From the NCBI RefSeq assembly GCF_037102585.1, contig NW_027043820.1, positions 186,001-250,000 of the forward strand: a stretch of 64,000 bases of DNA, given 5' to 3'. The DNA is from Saccharomycopsis crataegensis (taxonomy: Eukaryota; Ascomycota; Saccharomycetes; Ascoideales; Saccharomycopsidaceae). The notes beneath the pieces are model-generated. The model was not told the DNA's origin. It saw nothing but the letters and a program-made list of their open reading frames with translations, and did no database searches. A program made the translations under genes and the position numbers. Positions 21,116 through 31,895 of this stretch are shown here, one piece after another (the stretch's first letter is position 1; every line of letters begins with the position of its first letter).

Positions 21116-22771
21116 TTAAAACCTTTCGATTATATCTGATGGGGTAATATCACAGTGACCTCCCAACACTGGGGGTAAATTGGCTCTTGGGGTCATGGTC
21201 ACCGATTCCCAAAGCCAAAGAATCACACAAATCATCGCGGTGAACCCTAACAAGTGGGTGGTAGACATCTCGGCAAAACTCATACAAAGAATTATGACGC
21301 CAGCAGGAAACCTTGGAGCAATCCGCCAGAATTTCGTCACCACATGGGTATTCCAAGGATCTCTAGATTTTTCGGCAAACCCCATGATGGTAAGGGCCCA
21401 AAGTGCCGCGCATAATCCCCCGGTAAAGAAGAAGGAAAGGGCGTACATCGAAGGTTCCTCGGTTTCTTCCGATGATGATGATGAGGATTCCGATGAGGAT
21501 TCGGCGGCCCTTCTAAATAAAAACTTCAATACTGTCTCTGTTGTCGAAGATTCCTCATGTGATGGATGTTTTGCGGTCAGAGTATTTTCCAAAGTGATCC
21601 ATTCACCAGCAGAATCGGCAGCCAAAATTAATCCGGCAATAAGGGGAATATGCGAATAAATCCAACAAATTGCTGCTGCCCCACTTCTTCTAAGAGGATG
21701 GGTTGCCTTGACGGAAGTTCCTGAGTTGAAATAAAGCCAAAGGAAACAATAAGAAATGATCAATAAACAGATCCCTCTAGATAATTTACCTTGGAACCCT
21801 GCCCCGACAGGATTCCCGGCCACGGTCTTATACAAGAATTCCCCGATGGCAATAATGAAAAATGCCCCGAATCTTTCGACTTCATGTTCGATATTCAACG
21901 CAGTGCTACAAGTCAAATGAAGCACGTTCTTCTTGAACCATGGGTGATAAATTAAACAGAATGTCGAGTGTTCAAGAAACATGATGGCAATAGATACCCC
22001 GATTTTTGCTCTAGTGTCGATGAAGATCACACTAATCCATACACAGCAAAACACAATTATCGTACATCCGTAAACCCTCATTTGCAATCGATGTTCAGGG
22101 ATAAAGATCGAATAAAACAACAACGAAATCGCAAGACTAAGACGACACAACATATAAGGCACCACCGTCAACGCTGCCTCGCCCCGGCCATCTAGCACGT
22201 AGGTACAGTTATTATCATACACGAGCAACAAGATCAAAATCCACAAGAGGTATAATTTTTGGGATAAGTCCTCGCTATAGTAATAATTGACAAAGTCTTT
22301 GATATCGCTCCACACCGTCCAACTAGGGATAAATAGCAACATGTATTTCAAGAAACTCGCGGCCGACGCGTGCTCAGTGGCATCTGATGCCAAATTTGCC
22401 ACTATCCCCACGTACATCAAGTCTAAAAACAACTCGGTTTTACCACTGGTACGCTCTCCTTTGGTACGATAAAGCACTCCGTCTTTGAAATAATTCAATG
22501 CGTGGGGTCTGACAAACCAGAAAGAGTCCTGGGGTTTCTTGATATATTGAAACTCCACATGCCCATATTTGTGAATGAACTCATCCACTTCTTCAGAATC
22601 AGAGAGCACTAAATCATGGGAGAGATGTTGGTGGATGCTGTTGTTGTTGTTGTTTTCAGGTGATTGGGTTTCTTCATCGAAAGTTTGACCTCGATGAGTT
22701 TTGGAAACGCTGTTTTCATATGACGAGAAGTGAGGCTGCGATTGGGTAGAGGTAGCATTGGGGTAATCCAT
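21116..22771 (-). CDS. LtrA-family multispanning membrane protein
   Basis: 551 residues from the ATG at 22771; the open frame runs a little further up but only from a TTG. A hydrophilic, Gln/Ser/Asn-rich cytosolic N-terminus of about 110 residues precedes KTELFLDLMYVGIVANLA, the signature of the low-temperature-requirement A (LtrA) family. About nine to eleven hydrophobic helices follow, e.g. LYLLWILILLLVY, FFIIAIGEFLYKTVAGN and PAGVIILCMSFAEMS. The loop with a Ser/Glu run (ESSSESSSSSSEETEEPS) is probably cytosolic. Family members occur widely in fungi with unknown substrate. The bacterial founder was named for cold growth in Listeria, which does not define the function here. Confidence 0.85.
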   Translation of the reverse strand: MDYPNATSTQSQPHFSSYENSVSKTHRGQTFDEETQSPENNNNNSIHQHLSHDLVLSDSEEVDEFIHKYGHVEFQYIKKPQDSFWFVRPHALNYFKDGVLYRTKGERTSGKTELFLDLMYVGIVANLASDATEHASAASFLKYMLLFIPSWTVWSDIKDFVNYYYSEDLSQKLYLLWILILLLVYDNNCTYVLDGRGEAALTVVPYMLCRLSLAISLLFYSIFIPEHRLQMRVYGCTIIVFCCVWISVIFIDTRAKIGVSIAIMFLEHSTFCLIYHPWFKKNVLHLTCSTALNIEHEVERFGAFFIIAIGEFLYKTVAGNPVGAGFQGKLSRGICLLIISYCFLWLYFNSGTSVKATHPLRRSGAAAICWIYSHIPLIAGLILAADSAGEWITLENTLTAKHPSHEESSTTETVLKFLFRRAAESSSESSSSSSEETEEPSMYALSFFFTGGLCAALWALTIMGFAEKSRDPWNTHVVTKFWRIAPRFPAGVIILCMSFAEMSTTHLLGFTAMICVILWLWESVTMTPRANLPPVLGGHCDITPSDIIERF

Positions 22772-23796
22772 TGCACTGGGTTGTGATGTACTGAAATTAT
22801 ATGGATTATCCAGCAAACATATAGTGTCTACAGACAGGGGGTTGACAGTTTTTGAGGTTTTTTTTTGTTTATTCGAAAATTTTTGATCGTTTAGAACCCA
22901 CCAAAATGGCTCCCATAGTAAAGGACCCTTACAATTCTCATATTTATCGTCATATCTCGTAGTATTATCAATATATTATGTTTATTATTGATATACATAG
23001 TTTATTAGTGTGATCTTTTCATTATTTGATGGGCGATATTTGATTGACTCCCTTTGAAAAATCCAGTGGAAAGCAATAGTGGAATTTCTGTCAATCTTTG
23101 GTAATTCACAACCACCACAACATTCGGTAATTGGGGAATATAAACATCCTAACTGTAGTAGTTTACTATACTACTGTAAGGGAATATAATTACGCCTCAA
23201 ATGATGAAGTAATTATTGGGGCTAGAGAAGGAAATGAAATGGTCACCCCTCAAGGCAAATACTCGTACTTCTTTATAAGGGAGTTTTGGGGTGTTACTAA
23301 TTGTCATAGACTTCGTGCTAGATATTAAGAAAAAATAGAATACGATTATGAAGAGAGATATAAATATAAAAGTTTGATGAAATACGAAATTACAGTCTCA
23401 AATTTCAGGAAAATCAAGTGAAGCGGGAAATTCCATCATCCAACAGATCAGCCAGTAATTCGTATTCTTTAATAATTCGTAATTCAATAATATTTAGTAA
23501 TTCTATAATAATTAGTGATTCTATAATAATTCGTATATCCTCACGTTAACAAGTACCTATTCGTATTGCTTTTGTGCCCTTCGTGGGCATATTACCTCTG
23601 TTAAACCCTTCTTCCATCGGCCAAAGTACCTGACCCATGGGTCAGTACCCTGTCGCACCACGACATGATAGACGTCCCATATATTCAACATGATATATAA
23701 ATATACCCAAATATAATGTGTCGATATAGAAATAATACTGAAATATTTATCATTACAATATTAATCATTTTACATAAATTCAATTATTACTTAACA
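22772..23796. other. Divergent promoter region of the LtrA-like and DPBB genes
   Basis: AT-rich. Contains imperfect tandem units of TAATAATTCGTAATTC type at about 23466-23540 (four copies) and a TATA element GATATATAAATA at 23692-23703, about 95 bases before the MLAKSLLL start of the secreted protein. Short open frames in it show no domain. Confidence 0.5.
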
Positions 23797-24408
23797 ATGC
23801 TCGCCAAATCCCTTCTTCTCCTTGTTATTCCAGCGTTGGCCGAAGTGGTGTACGAAACCATCACAGAAACCGTTACCCCAACCGTTTACGAAACCATCAC
23901 TGTCACCGATGGCGTTACTCCTGAATCTTTAACCGCTTATAAATCTTCATCTCATTCATCATCAATCACCACCCACTACACCCCAGCCTCGTCGTTCTCC
24001 ACTTCTTATCTCACCAGCTCATCAGCCAAGGCCAGCTCAGTTTTCTCTAGTGCCGCTACTTCTGCTTCTGCTTCTGCTTCTTCTTCTGGCTCAACTCATT
24101 CAGGGGATGCTACCTATTATTCTCCAAGTGTGGGGATTGGTGCTTGTGGAAATCAAAATTCCGATTCAGAATTGGTTTGTGCCCTTCCTCACACTCTTTA
24201 CGATGCCACCAGAACCACCAACCAAGGGGAAAGTAGTTATTGTGGTAAATCGCTTACTGTCAAATATGGCGAGAAATCAGTCACCGTCAAAGTGGTCGAT
24301 ATGTGTCCTGGGTGTGCTGGTGATTCGCTTGATTTGAGTCCTGCAGCATTCACCCATTTAGCAGAAGAATCTGTGGGAAGAATCAAGGTCACTTGGTCTT
24401 TTGATTGA
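23797..24408 (+). CDS. Secreted double-psi beta-barrel (barwin/RlpA-like) protein
   Basis: 203 residues from the ATG at 23797, chosen because it gives a clean signal peptide (MLAKSLLLLVIPALA); an in-frame ATG at 23716 would put 27 residues before it. After the signal come two copies of VYETIT...VTPT-like repeats (residues 18-42) and a Ser/Thr/Ala-rich stalk (about 48-108). The C-terminal domain matches fungal RlpA-like/barwin-like proteins: ATYYSPSVGIGACGNQN, then SSYCGKSLTV, then VKVVDMCPGCAGDSLDLSPAAF, ending GRIKVTWSFD. The conserved Asp of VVDMCPGC is present. Such proteins are cell-wall-associated and expansin-like in fold, generally without proven enzymatic activity in yeasts. Confidence 0.88.
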   Translation: MLAKSLLLLVIPALAEVVYETITETVTPTVYETITVTDGVTPESLTAYKSSSHSSSITTHYTPASSFSTSYLTSSSAKASSVFSSAATSASASASSSGSTHSGDATYYSPSVGIGACGNQNSDSELVCALPHTLYDATRTTNQGESSYCGKSLTVKYGEKSVTVKVVDMCPGCAGDSLDLSPAAFTHLAEESVGRIKVTWSFD

Positions 24409-25536
24409 TATTTTTCGACCAAGGAATTATTATTTTGAATCAATCACAATAGATATTACTTAGAAATCTTATTTTTATCCATCTTTCTATCACCTTTTTT
24501 TTTTTTTCTTTTATTACTATTTAGAACACTAACAATACATTTGCGGAATAATAACAAAAAAAAGGTATGAGAGTAAGAATAATAGCAAATATTAATACCA
24601 TGAAATGAATTGATGCCTATATTATCTATTGAAACAGTAGCAAGACTCTGGGTATGTGCACTGTATATTATGTCTACGGTGATCATACGCTCCTCACCGC
24701 TAGTCAAGACACCCTTTTCATTTAAAAGTAAGCTACCATGATATGCTACTGGGTAAAACAAATATTTACCAATGAAAAAATTGCTTCGCAAGATATGTTC
24801 ACAGAATATTCTTACTTCATCAACAAGCACAGTGTTCTAAGTTTAAGCAGCTTGATAAAGGTACATCCTATATCGTAAGGAGCTTTGCTGCTTTTTTGTA
24901 GTTAACAAGTAATGATACTTTATTTTTATTTTATTTTTTTTTTTTTTTTTTAATATATATCCTTGAGCTCCACCGATGTAACTTTATAATTGAGGAAAGG
25001 TTCAAGGGGAGAATAATATGCAATTGCCACACTGTAAAATTATTTTGACAAGTAGTATACGAATCAACGTGTTAAAATTCTACAGGTCTACAAAGTACTT
25101 TAATATATATAAAGACGAAACAAACGCACTCACGTATAATGACAAACACTTTAGATAATAAAGTTAAATATAAGGACAGTAGTAAGGACAGTAGTAAGGA
25201 CAGACAGCACGACACCTAGCAACCTTAAACCAATAATGGCTGTAAATATAATCTTGATAGCAACGACTATAATATTTATTAGTAGAGATCTAATTATCTG
25301 GTTCCTAGTATATGACCTACAGACCCCTTGATTGTAGGATCTCAAACTTGTGACAACAGAGCGCACTTTTATCAGAAGTAATTATTGTACATAGGTGTCC
25401 GGCGTTTTTCTTGTCGGAAAAACATTGCTCCACCATAGTACACAAAATCACATAAAGGGTGCATACCCTTAAGTTAAGTGATAGACAAAAGCAGACTATT
25501 GGAGCTTGCACTGTACTAAGAGCTACATTTCAACAA
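24409..25536. other. Left border of the repeat-rich island, no intact gene
   Basis: AT-rich with a T run at about 24928-24950. A segment near 24628-24720 (ATTGAAACAGTAGCAAG...) recurs in diverged form near 45902-45975, so it is dispersed-repeat material. A triplicated AAGGACAGTAGT unit lies at 25173-25205. The open frames present are short and overlap repeats. Confidence 0.45.
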
Positions 25537-25932
25537 TACCCAAAAAAAGTAATCTCTCACACTCTAAAAACAGAAATCGAGAATTTAGAGAAATGTGCTA
25601 ATACAGTCAGTCAGAAGATAAAAAGACATGGGAAGGGCATCAAGACAGGCACTACAGAGATGGCAGAAGATGGACAGCCCGGGTCAAAGAGGCAAAAGAG
25701 AGATCTGTATGATGAAGAGTTGTTGGAGCTCACTCAAGAAGAGAGAAAGTTTACTCAATTGGAAAAATTTTTCGACTCAATATTAAAACTAATTAATCGA
25801 TCTAGGAAAGATGTTATTTTTAGTTTCGATGATTTGGTGGATATTGTGATTCGTGCTCGTCTAGGTCTTCCTAAAACTGATATTCGCTTTCATTATTGTG
25901 AGTTTATCAAGAAGACTTTAAATTCCTCTTGA
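25537..25932 (+). pseudogene. Fossil C-terminal fragment of the nuclease-kinase family
   Basis: About 130 residues nearly identical to the last part of the 953-residue protein at 35317-38178: the KKVISHTLKTEIENLEKC start, the basic KRQKRDLYDEE and the closing HYCEFIKKTLNSS are all shared. Only this C-terminal tail is present; the nuclease-like and kinase domains are missing and no ATG of its own precedes it. Similarity continues past the stop to about 26335. I treat it as a fossil of a putative effector-type gene, left by a partial duplication. The near identity indicates a young event. Confidence 0.8.
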
Positions 25933-26335
25933 TGCTGTACCAGCTTATTATTCTTTATTCACATATTGCTCTCTATAAGGGATTCTGTAGGCATGCTTCA
26001 AGGCATATTGCTCTCTGTTTACAGTAGCAGCTCTTTTAAAAAGAAATACGAAAAGACGAAAAGATTTAGAAAATAAAATAAAGAAAAATGAACAAAAAAA
26101 AAAAAAAATAAAGACCGCAGAAGGAGCTCAAATAAAAATGCGATCCATACTGACCAAAAACTTGGTCATGATCCCTCAAAGGTGCCATTAGATATATTAA
26201 AGTCCTATTAGGTGTTTATATGAAGATCAAATAGTAATTTTCTTGAATACTGAAGGAATAAAATAATTCACAACACTGATATGAATTTTGTTCCTGGTGA
26301 TACGAATAATTAAAGTGTAATGGTCTGAAATAGTT
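25537..26335 (+). repeat. Dispersed repeat A, copy 1 (second copy 37783-38567)
   Basis: Covers the C-terminal tail of the nuclease-kinase family plus about 400 bases downstream, including a short Tc1/mariner-derived tail (GGCATGCTTCAAGGCATATT) and an AATAATT...GTGTAATGG motif. The coding part is almost unchanged between copies; the downstream part has small indels. Both copies have the same orientation. Confidence 0.85.
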
Positions 26336-26387
26336 TTGTAGTTTGCAACGGTATCATTTTTTTTCTTTGGTTACGAGCGCAAGACAC

Positions 26388-26579
26388 TCAATCACTGAAG
26401 GATTCTTTTGATAGATAATTAGTTGGATCATTTTCCATCCAATTATTTGTCTGATCGTCTCTAGGCACAGTATAATCAGCAAGTCTTTGAACGCCTTTAC
26501 CAGCTCCACCATACGGGATAAGATCTTTCACGGCCTGATGTTTCTTAACAACTAACCTTCCCTCTGGACCGGCAATCAC
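26388..26579 (-). CDS. Unrecognised short coding fragment or terminal exon
   Basis: An open frame of about 63 residues with ordinary protein composition (VVKKHQAVKDLIPYGGAGKG, then LADYTVPRDDQTNNWMENDP) in otherwise AT-rich noncoding sequence. It has no ATG; translation is open back to just after a TAACATAG, which could be a 3' splice acceptor, so this may be the last exon of a small gene or the 3' end of a broken one. I could not find a convincing first exon. It lies downstream of, and on the same strand as, the NmrA-like gene. Confidence 0.3.
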   Translation of the reverse strand: MIAGPEGRLVVKKHQAVKDLIPYGGAGKGVQRLADYTVPRDDQTNNWMENDPTNYLSKESFSD

Positions 26580-26863
26580 TGAAGTTCTATGTTATTAGAA
26601 AGTAAACCAAACTATTTTAGTTACGCATATATCATTGACGACACCGCAACATCCCTGTAATTTACACAACTTTGCTTAGCTTTTTCATTCCATGCTATAC
26701 ATAGTTACAAGTTCGTATTCAGCTTAGGTGTTACTAAATTAAAAAGCTTACCAAAAATATCGATAAACAAGGCAATAAACAAGATAGTATATTATATATA
26801 CTAAGCTTTGAATTGATATTATCAGAAAATCACAAAATGTGTTTCGAAGTAATGAAATAATGT

Positions 26864-27781
26864 TCATTTAAATTTAAGTGGGTGTTCCTTGAAAAACTCT
26901 TCTGCGGAAACAGGCTTGAACTCTATGTTTTTAGCATTTTCTTCAACAATAGCAATAGTATTAGCTCCCCAGTATCCATACTTTTCATAAAACTCAAACA
27001 TTTCAGTGACGTCTTCAGCAATTGATGGTGGGTGCATTTTTGTAAACTCTTCTTTCAGGACTTGAGAATAGACAACTTTTTTCCCACTAGCGTTGCCAAT
27101 TATATCAACTAGTTCACTCATACTGTAAAGCTTTTGGGAACCATGTATTTTTTTACCAACATATTTTTCTTGATTTGAAAGTAAAATGCCAACGTACTTC
27201 CCAGACTCACCAACAACATCAATCCAAGGAACTTTGGTGTCTGGCTTCAAGACATTAAAAAAAGCATCCAAATTATTAAGTTTTTGTGGAGGAAATATGT
27301 TAAGGAAGTTTTGCAAAAAAATACCAGGCAGATAAAATGAGCTTTTGATTGGTAAGCTGCGAACGTATGACTCAACTTCTGCTTTTTGATCGAAATGTTT
27401 TACATGAGTGAACTCATTGTTTGAGATCTTCTTAACAGCAGCTAAAGTACTCCAAATAAAGTATTCCACGCCTTGTTCAACGGCAGCATCAGCAATAGTT
27501 TTACCCTCTTCAAATTCGGTACTTGAACCATCAAACTTCATATTTGACATGGCAAACACAGTATGAGCACCTTTGAGAGCGTTCAAAACTGATGATTTAC
27601 TACTAGTATCACATTCCACCATTTGAACCCCTTTTTCAGAGAGTAAACGTGCAGATTCACTCAGAACATTTCTTGTAACACCTCTAATTTTGAACTCATT
27701 AGACAAGTTTTCTAAAGCGTAAGATACCACAGATCCTCCTTGCTGGCCAGTAGCGCCAAAGACAACTAAAATTTTGCTCAT
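26864..27781 (-). CDS. NmrA-like NAD(P)-binding protein (HSCARG/NMRAL1 type)
   Basis: 305 residues from the ATG at 27781 (MSKILVVFGATGQQGG); upstream in-frame codons add a poorly conserved lead. The Rossmann glycine motif GATGQQGG is at residues 9-16. Later landmarks are GVTRN (beta-2 end, choosing NADP), ALKGAHTVFAMSN and EYFIWSTLAAV. The family is atypical short-chain dehydrogenases lacking the full Tyr-x-x-x-Lys pair; NmrA and HSCARG act as redox sensors that bind other proteins, while relatives reduce small carbonyls. Within this island it sits near an aldo-keto reductase and efflux transporters, a setting common for accessory detoxification clusters; that functional link is inference. 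Confidence 0.88.
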   Translation of the reverse strand: MSKILVVFGATGQQGGSVVSYALENLSNEFKIRGVTRNVLSESARLLSEKGVQMVECDTSSKSSVLNALKGAHTVFAMSNMKFDGSSTEFEEGKTIADAAVEQGVEYFIWSTLAAVKKISNNEFTHVKHFDQKAEVESYVRSLPIKSSFYLPGIFLQNFLNIFPPQKLNNLDAFFNVLKPDTKVPWIDVVGESGKYVGILLSNQEKYVGKKIHGSQKLYSMSELVDIIGNASGKKVVYSQVLKEEFTKMHPPSIAEDVTEMFEFYEKYGYWGANTIAIVEENAKNIEFKPVSAEEFFKEHPLKFK

Positions 27782-29107
27782 TCTTGAAATTTTCTTCTTG
27801 GAAAAAAAAATACCCCTCAATGTTTTTTGTTAAGTAGTATGATGGAACTATAGCGCCAGAAGAAAAAGCTGTTTATTTATATATCAGGAAGTGATGCTTA
27901 CTAATGCCAGATATTGTTGTTGTTAGAAATGATAATAATAATAATAATAGCAATCTTCTAAAGGCGGGGATAAAAAGAAAAAAAAATTAATCTCGTTAAT
28001 ACCGTTAATCCCATACTTTGCTGGTTAAAGCATATAAGCAAGTGCAGCGAGAACGCCACCTGTTCGTGGAGTGATTTCATTTTTCCTTCGTAGTAACCAA
28101 TTGGGAATATTCAAAGGAACTGGAACGAAGAAGTCTGGAGGAATTGACGCAGAGCAGGGTTAGGGTGGGTGTATAAACTGGGTGTATAAACTCGACTATG
28201 TCGTGATCTACGTACTTATTGTACTCACTTATGTATTTAATTTCTTCTTTTTTATTAACTCCTGGTTGTGAGAAAGTTATAGTAGTTTACTTACCTATTA
28301 GAAAGACCGGCATGAAATGCCCGGCTTGCATGTTATTTAGAACCTCTGTGACTCGTTAATATACAATTCATTCATTCATTCAATTAAAATTGAAATTCTT
28401 CGTCTTTCGAAGTCCTCAAAACAAATAGCAAGTATATAATTATATACTAATGAGATTAAATATAAATCGAAATTATTTGAAAAAAAAAAAAAAAATCTTT
28501 TATTTCTTTATTTTTGTTATCTCTATTTTCCATTTTCCTCTAATTTATTCCCTCATTTCCTTTTTCTATCTTTTCTCACTACAAATAGGGCTTATTTCTC
28601 TTATTCTTTGAGATTATCTTTTCCTTAATATACTTCAACTACCATGTTTCGTCCCTAAAAATTTAAACTAAAAACTATTACAGACTTAACGAAAACTGTA
28701 TTTTCATCAATGAAGCTGGTTTCAACATCAGTATGAGGCCTGAGCATGGAGGGTCTGCTCTAGGTGAAAAAGTTGCTCCCACGGTTTCTGTTTATAATAT
28801 CAGCTCTTTTGAAAAGAAATACAAAATATAAAAAAATTTCTTAAATGAAAAATAAAGATAAATGAAAAAAATAATAAAAAAATGAGCCTGACACCATTTT
28901 GGTCATTATTGTTTCTTCAAAAAAAAAGATCATTATATCAGCATAAACCATATCACTTTTACATTCAATATTTTAATACTTTTCTCAATATTATTTAGCA
29001 AACAAATTCAAATTCTTCAAAAAAAAAAAAAAAAAAAAAATAAAGGAAAAATAAAAATTTAACAAAAATATAATTTATATAATACGAGGTATCAAAACCA
29101 ATATCAT
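27782..29107. other. Intergenic with transposon remnant
   Basis: Promoter of the NmrA-like gene on the left with an (AAT)n run near 27932-27950. The Tc1/mariner-like fragment at about 28685-28860 is listed separately. The right end has A runs and 3' flank shared, in diverged form, with the second MFS copy (compare 28890-29000 with 46010-46130). Confidence 0.5.
28685..28860 (+). mobile_element. Tc1/mariner-like transposase fragment
   Basis: The plus strand reads LNENCIFINEAGFNISMRP, the same segment as LDFNENCIFIDEACFNISMRR in the larger copy at 42.6-43.7 kb. This is the region around the first catalytic Asp of a DDE/D transposase; here that Asp reads Asn. It then jumps to the tail sequence (TATCAGCTCTTTTGAAAAGA) found at the 3' end of the other copies, so the middle is deleted. 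Confidence 0.65.
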
Positions 29108-30733
29108 TCAAACTTGATTATCGGTTGCAGGTTGTTCTTGTTCAACCTCCTCAGGTTTAGCCTCTTTGATGGTAAACATCAATAAGAAAACCGTACTATT
29201 GATCGCCAAATTCAAGTACAAAACATTTCTAAACTTATGGAACAACAATGGTTTATAATCTTCTTTTGCCAATTGAACGGCAATGTTACCAATCATCGTA
29301 GAAGCAATGGAATTAGCAATACTCACCCCAATTTGGGCCCCGGTTTGGAAAATCCCGGTGACAAGACCATGCAAATGAGGCTCGGTTTGTAACATGATCG
29401 AACTGAGATACACTTTGAAAAAAGAGTTGACCCCAAACCCAGACAAGAAAAGCGGCACCGCATTGAATTTCCAATAGTCGTTGACCACGGTATAATCGGA
29501 ACGGTTAATCCAAATCGCCGCCCCAAGAGAAAGAGTACCAGAAAGAATAAGACTGCGCTTATACCCAATGAAGGAGACATATCCTGGAGTAACCGTGATC
29601 GAACTAACCACCAACCCAATGGTTAAGGGTAAAAGTTTGACCCCAGCAAGTAATGCAGAATCACCGTGGAGGTACTCGTAGTATTGAAGCAAACTGGTCA
29701 TGTAAACAATGAAAGAGGCATAATACAAGAACAAACTGAAGAACAATGGCAAACAATTCTTCAATTGGAAGATTTCAATAGGAAATAATAAATCGACGTT
29801 CATTCTCCAAGATTTCTTGTTGTTTATTGGATCATCAGAATCGTAAGTATGTTGTTCAATTGGTGATTCTTTGCTGCCTTTTTCATCATGGTCGTCCGAT
29901 TGATGGTAGTTGGCTTGGTGGTTTTTCTGGTAGGTTCGCAAATAAACGTTTTCAAAAAGGAAAATCGCCACCAATAAGCAAAACCCAATGGGGATGGTCA
30001 CATAAACTTTAGGAGAGTTCCATGTGTTTGCGGCCTCGGTTAACCCAAAGATAATCAACAACAATCCCACCACAAGCATCGCGCCCACTGGGAAATCCAA
30101 ATTTTTCAACTTCAACTTGTCGTGGGCCGCGGTTCTTTCCACAGGAATGATGATGAACCATAGCACGATAAAACATACCGCAGCCACAGCAAAGGAAAAG
30201 TAAAAGAAATGGCTGAATCCTAGTGCCCCACCAAGAATTAAACCAATCCCAAAACTACAGACCAAGAAGATGGAGAACACCGTCAACGCGGTGTAGAAAT
30301 CTTTCCCTTTGAAATAATTACCGGTGATGGCATAAGAACTAGGAATTAACGCTGCCCCACCAATCCCTTGGAAAGCTCTGAAGATAATCACGGCGATGAT
30401 ACTACTTTTAACGCTGGCGACCAACACTGAAAACACCATCATGATGAAAAGGCCTCCCAAGTACATGAGATGAACTCCGATGATATCCCCCATTTTACCA
30501 AACAAGATGATGAACGACCCTAAAGTGAGGGCGTACGCCGATAATGCCCAAGAGGCAGTAGAAGAAGAGACGTTAAATTCTTCTTCAAGAGATTTTCCAG
30601 TATTGAGGGCCCCAGAAACATTGAGGTTGTCTAATAGAAGCCCAAGAAGCACAAACACGTAAACGAACCATCGCCAGGCTTTTTGGTCTTTACCTACAGG
30701 TCTCCCAGGAGTGAAAAAAGTTTTCAACAGCAT
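29108..30733 (-). CDS. MFS efflux transporter, DHA2/Atr1-like, copy 1
   Basis: 541 residues from the ATG at 30733, the start shared with its sister at 46228-47853. About 14 hydrophobic helices are visible with the MFS loop 2-3 motif (GKMGDIIGVHLMYLGG) and motif C region, and a hydrophilic central loop (about residues 280-315, HQSDDHDEKGSKESPIEQHT) between the halves. The best resemblance is to the fungal drug:H+ antiporter-2 proteins of the Atr1/YMR279C kind, which export boron, aminotriazole and other toxicants. The polar tail is EVEQEQPATDNQV. It is almost identical to copy 2, differing by about a dozen residues, all in the first 290 and last 45. A CGG-N6-CCG motif lies about 190 bases upstream. 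Confidence 0.9.
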   Translation of the reverse strand: MLLKTFFTPGRPVGKDQKAWRWFVYVFVLLGLLLDNLNVSGALNTGKSLEEEFNVSSSTASWALSAYALTLGSFIILFGKMGDIIGVHLMYLGGLFIMMVFSVLVASVKSSIIAVIIFRAFQGIGGAALIPSSYAITGNYFKGKDFYTALTVFSIFLVCSFGIGLILGGALGFSHFFYFSFAVAAVCFIVLWFIIIPVERTAAHDKLKLKNLDFPVGAMLVVGLLLIIFGLTEAANTWNSPKVYVTIPIGFCLLVAIFLFENVYLRTYQKNHQANYHQSDDHDEKGSKESPIEQHTYDSDDPINNKKSWRMNVDLLFPIEIFQLKNCLPLFFSLFLYYASFIVYMTSLLQYYEYLHGDSALLAGVKLLPLTIGLVVSSITVTPGYVSFIGYKRSLILSGTLSLGAAIWINRSDYTVVNDYWKFNAVPLFLSGFGVNSFFKVYLSSIMLQTEPHLHGLVTGIFQTGAQIGVSIANSIASTMIGNIAVQLAKEDYKPLLFHKFRNVLYLNLAINSTVFLLMFTIKEAKPEEVEQEQPATDNQV

Positions 30734-30923
30734 ATAAAAATTTCGTGTACTAATTATGAAAATTGTAACCTGCAATAAAACTGGAAAAACATTTGAATTT
30801 ATATGCTACAGCAACTTCATTTATGTAGCCACTGAGTATTTTCACACCAGTGAAAATAATTCAAATCATTACCATGTTGGTGTTAGCAATGTGGCATTTG
30901 TCACGTGAATGCAACAACATCTC

Positions 30924-30935
30924 CGGTTAACACCG
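30924..30935. promoter_or_regulatory. CGG-N6-CCG, candidate Zn2Cys6 regulator site
   Basis: CGGTTAACACCG is a palindromic CGG/CCG pair spaced by six bases, the spacing used by Ppr1-type zinc-cluster dimers, about 190 bases before the ATG of MFS copy 1. I saw no equivalent upstream of MFS copy 2. Confidence 0.35.
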
Positions 30936-31249
30936 TTGTACCCTTGGGGGGCCCGGTGTTTGCAACATTAATTCCGCTTTTGGGCAATCCCGTGATCGAA
31001 AGCAGAAGATGACAAGTGAACTTGCACAAATGAAAGATGCAACGATGGGGGCTCTGTGTGGTTGTAGAAGGATTTGTGTGATATTGGAAACTCTTTTAAG
31101 AAATCTCATTCAACAACTAGGAGAGATTTTTTTCGAGCTTCTTCTATGTTGCTAATTTTACTCTTTTGTTATTTTGTTCATAATTTTTTCACTCCAGTTT
31201 CATAATTTTCTTTCTTCATTTATCTGTATTTCAATTATCTTTACTTGAC

Positions 31250-31895
31250 TCTCTAAAATTTTTCGTCTTGCTGTATTTCTTTTCAAAAAAGCTGCTTCTG
31301 TGAACAGAAATCAATATGTCTTGCAGCATACCAATAGAATCCCCTGTAACTGTCTAGAGCAATATTTTCCGTAGCTTCTTTCACTCTTAGTGTCAATTGC
31401 TCTTTCTTACACAAGTTTCATCTTTTGATTATAGTATTGAATAGTGACCATAATTCCTCTATGGCTTTCAATCCTGGACAGAAAGGAGGCAAAGATATAA
31501 GTTCTAGCCCACTCAGCGCAACTAATAATTAAAGATCAAGAATCAAATATCTCATATCTTGTAGCCCGTGATTGTCATCTATTTTCTGAATTACTAACTT
31601 TACAAAGCCATAGAAGTGATTAGCTGTAGTAACTCTATTCACTTTCCCAGTATTTGTTTCTGAATCAACTGTTCTCTTCTTATTTAATGGAGCCACTAGT
31701 GTTCTGAGCTTTGATTCTGTGCAGCCTTTTGCAGAAATTTCACCAATAAAGGAATTCTTTATGCTACTCAATAAGAAGAGGCTCGCGACCTCTTTTTTTT
31801 AAATGGACAGAGATGCCGTTTAGTTCATCAACAAGTGCCTTGTTTCAATTTCTTTTCCATGTGTATTATGAATATCCGGTATTGTGGAAAAGAGC
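31250..31895 (-). mobile_element. Tc1/mariner-like element remnant
   Basis: Minus-strand pieces read EISAKGCTES, then TTANHFYGFVKLVIQKIDDN, LQDMRYLILDL, LLVALSGLELISLPPFCPGL and, at the far end, YAARHIDFCSQKQLF. These match the middle, second-Asp block, D/E block and tail of the copy at 42.6-43.7 kb. The N-terminal half is gone, and several stops and frame changes separate the pieces. At 31855-31895 it ends with a terminal-repeat-like sequence (ATCCGGTATTGTGGAAAAG then AGCACCGAC), shared with 34800-34857 and, inverted, with 45419-45480. Confidence 0.7.

Noticed and set aside
24456-24830. 124-codon minus-strand open frame
   Set aside because: Overlaps dispersed-repeat sequence shared with 45902-45975 and ends in a Lys-rich translation of a T run.
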